A stretch of DNA of 64,000 bases from Plumapathes pennacea. Taxonomy: Eukaryota > Cnidaria > Anthozoa > Antipatharia > Myriopathidae. Under the pieces are notes generated by a model. The model saw nothing but the letters and a program-made list of their open reading frames with translations. It did no database searches and was not told the DNA's origin. A program made the translations under genes and the position numbers. Of this stretch, positions 62,601-64,000 are shown piece after piece; positions within the stretch are counted from its first letter, which is position 1; each line of letters begins with the position of its first letter. The DNA is taken from the NCBI GenBank assembly GCA_964036295.1, contig OZ038473.1, positions 14,726,001 to 14,790,000 of the forward strand, written 5' to 3'.

Positions 62601-64000
62601 TGCATGACTACTCTTGCCTATCAAACACAAAACTGAACATTTGGCAGTTTGTACATGAACTTGTGCTCACCTGTTTGCTTGGCTACAGAGATCCGTGAGG
62701 ATGATTTGCGCGCAGCCTGAGAAGAGACACAGAACTAAATTATTGGAAGAACCTGGCATAATATATGAAGGACAAAATTGAACTTGCTCCGCTACTTCAG
62801 AAATCTCTTGGTCAGTTAAACAACCATGATGGACAACTTCAATAAAATATGTTCGATTTTTTGGACAGGCCTATTACTCAAAGATCAAAAATGGACTCAA
62901 ATCTGATACAAGACTGGACATAAATAAGCAACTAACAATGAGTATAATTCTGAAAGGTGGACTTACACTGGATTTGCATGACCGTCGCCTGACAGGAAGG
63001 TGGCGTTTCAACACATCCGCATAGGTTGGCTTTTTGGGCTTTACAACAGAAGATGACTTCCTGCGGACAGCTCTTAAGGTTGGCTTTGACTGGATCTGTC
63101 TACGCAGGGGTGTTGCTATGCGGCGCTTTGTTGCTAGGAGGCCACGTTGCACCAATGTTCTGGTCTCTTTTGTTATGTCTTCATGCTGTTTCCTGGGTGT
63201 CTTTGTTGGATTGGCAGGAGCTTCGTCCCGGTCTGACTTAAGTGCTAGCCTGGTTTCTCTGAGTTGCACTCCTTCCCAGATCTGCTGTTTCAAGGGAGTC
63301 TTCATGCTCTTTTTTGATTTTCTGAGTGTCTTTCCTGCTGTTATAGCTGCTTTCAGCGGTGTTGGTAGACTCTTCTTAGTCTTATTTAATTCCTTCCCCT
63401 TGATAATGCTTATCTGCATTTCTAATGGCATTACCTTCTTAGTTTCTTTCAGTGTGACTCCATTGCGGATGGAATCCTGAAGATCCTGGTTCATAACTTT
63501 CTTTGTCTTGCAGAGGCGGACCCCTTCTTCAATTTCCTTTCTCATTGGTGTTGCCATCTTTTTCTTTGTCTCTCTCAGCTTTGGTCCTTCTTCAATCTCC
63601 TTTCTCATTGGTGTTGCCATCTTCTTCTTTGTCTCTCTCAGCTTTGGTCCTTCTTCAATCTCCTTTCTCATTGGTGTTGCCATCTTCTTCCTTGTCTCTC
63701 TCAGCTTTGGTCCTTCTTCAATCTCCTTTCTCATTGGTGTTGCCATCTTCTTCCTTGTCTCTCTCAGCTTTAGTCCTTCTTCAATCTCCTTTCTCATTGG
63801 TGTTGCCATCTTCTTCCTTGTCTCTCTCAGCTTTAGTCCTTCTTCAATCTCCTTTCTCATTGGTGTTGCCATCTTCTTCTTTGTCTCTCTCAACTTTGGT
63901 TTTTCTTCAATCTCCTTTCTCATTGGTGTTGCCATCTTTTTCTTTGTCTCTCTCAGCTTTAGTCCTTCTTCAATCTCCTTTCTCATTGGTGTTGCCATCT
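59633..64000 (-). CDS. mki67-like: Ki-67-like repetitive basic chromosomal protein, 3' part (N-terminus beyond window)
   Basis: Three exons are visible: 62967 to the window edge, 62671-62716 and 59633-62514, with phases agreeing, about 1320 residues in total. From N to C there is an array of 21-aa repeats (MATPMRKEIEEG, LRETKKK), then KPKKPTYADVLKR, which resembles the SWADVVK segment of vertebrate Ki-67, then four motifs of the type DLVGLSEMFASPP, EMFTTPP, EMFHTP and EMFTSP, matching the Ki-67 pattern of [AG]-x-x-EMF/ELF-x-TP. Six 33-aa repeats (EPKQ, VPSEK, TRGTRASRAT) follow, and then a Lys/Arg-rich tail ending RRSTRSRK that resembles the chromatin-binding tail. In vertebrates Ki-67 coats mitotic chromosomes. 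The FHA domain and PP1-docking RVSF motif expected upstream would lie beyond 64000. Homology is supported by motifs only. Confidence 0.7.
60360..60955 (-). repeat. Six 99-bp coding tandem repeats in the Ki-67-like gene
   Basis: A 99-bp unit, in frame as 33 residues with EPKQ-VDPVPSEK-IEEDKPKT-RGTRASRAT, repeats six times. Copies are nearly identical at the DNA level (gtgccacgcgttgtcttcgg recurs every 99 bp), with changes mainly at two positions. This indicates recent expansion or gene conversion. Confidence 0.95.
63243..64000 (-). repeat. 63-bp coding tandem repeats (21 aa), at least 12 units
   Basis: Eight almost identical 63-bp units (MATPMRKEIEEG followed by a variable pair, then LRETKKK) occupy 63495-63998. 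Four diverged units (MNQDLQDSIRNG, MPLEMQISIIKG, LPTPLKAAITAG, MKTPLKQQIWEG) occupy 63243-63494. The array continues past the window edge. The consensus is TP-L/M-R/K-x-x-I-x-x-G-x-x-L-x-x-T/S-K-K. Confidence 0.95.

Noticed and set aside
1..64000. CRISPR arrays, bacterial operons, rRNA or tRNA genes
   Set aside because: No regularly spaced direct repeats with unique spacers, no prokaryotic gene organisation, and no cloverleaf with matched A and B boxes that I could identify by eye.

Overview
This is a eukaryotic, intron-rich metazoan window. Genes have short exons, canonical GT-AG introns and scattered MITE-like inverted-repeat elements. The gene complement (a Hex homeobox gene, a single-domain phosphoethanolamine methyltransferase, an amine-receptor-like GPCR, a steroid-sulfatase-type sulfatase) would fit an anthozoan cnidarian such as a coral or sea anemone. 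That placement is inference; no marker in the window proves it.

Layout. 1-10585 is gene-poor and holds a 30-bp minisatellite, a perfect 127-bp tandem duplication and one MITE. A two-exon Hhex-type homeobox gene lies on the minus strand (10586-11727), followed by a gene-poor flank to 16.2 kb. A 15-exon GPAT3/4-type glycerol-3-phosphate acyltransferase runs on the plus strand (16248-20209), tail-to-tail with an intronless class A GPCR (21647-23185, minus). From 23.2 to 37.6 kb is a second gene-poor stretch with a few orphan exon-like segments (34170-34399, 33249-33526, 30942-31104, all minus).

The right part is dense. A BTB-BACK-Kelch protein (37664-39493, minus) is head-to-head, 155 bp apart, with a seven-exon phosphoethanolamine/phosphomethylethanolamine methyltransferase (39649-42332, plus). 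Then come a membrane-anchored steroid-sulfatase-type arylsulfatase (43106-45521, minus), the complete 22-exon gene for translation initiation factor eIF3a (46988-56208, minus), a nine-exon small armadillo-like gene (56796-59210, plus, divergent from eIF3a), and the 3' part of a long, highly repetitive basic protein resembling Ki-67 (59633 to the window end, minus).

Splice models were built by hand. In each of the seven multi-exon gene models the exon phases sum to an open frame, which is strong internal support. The genes have unrelated cellular roles (transcription, lipid synthesis, signalling, ubiquitin adaptor, choline synthesis, sulfate ester hydrolysis, translation, chromosome surface). 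The main oddities are the Ki-67-like gene with three repeat classes, the co-location of Hhex, eIF3a and Ki-67 homologues (all on 10q in human), a GC-AG intron in the methyltransferase, and the orphan exons in the 23-37 kb stretch.
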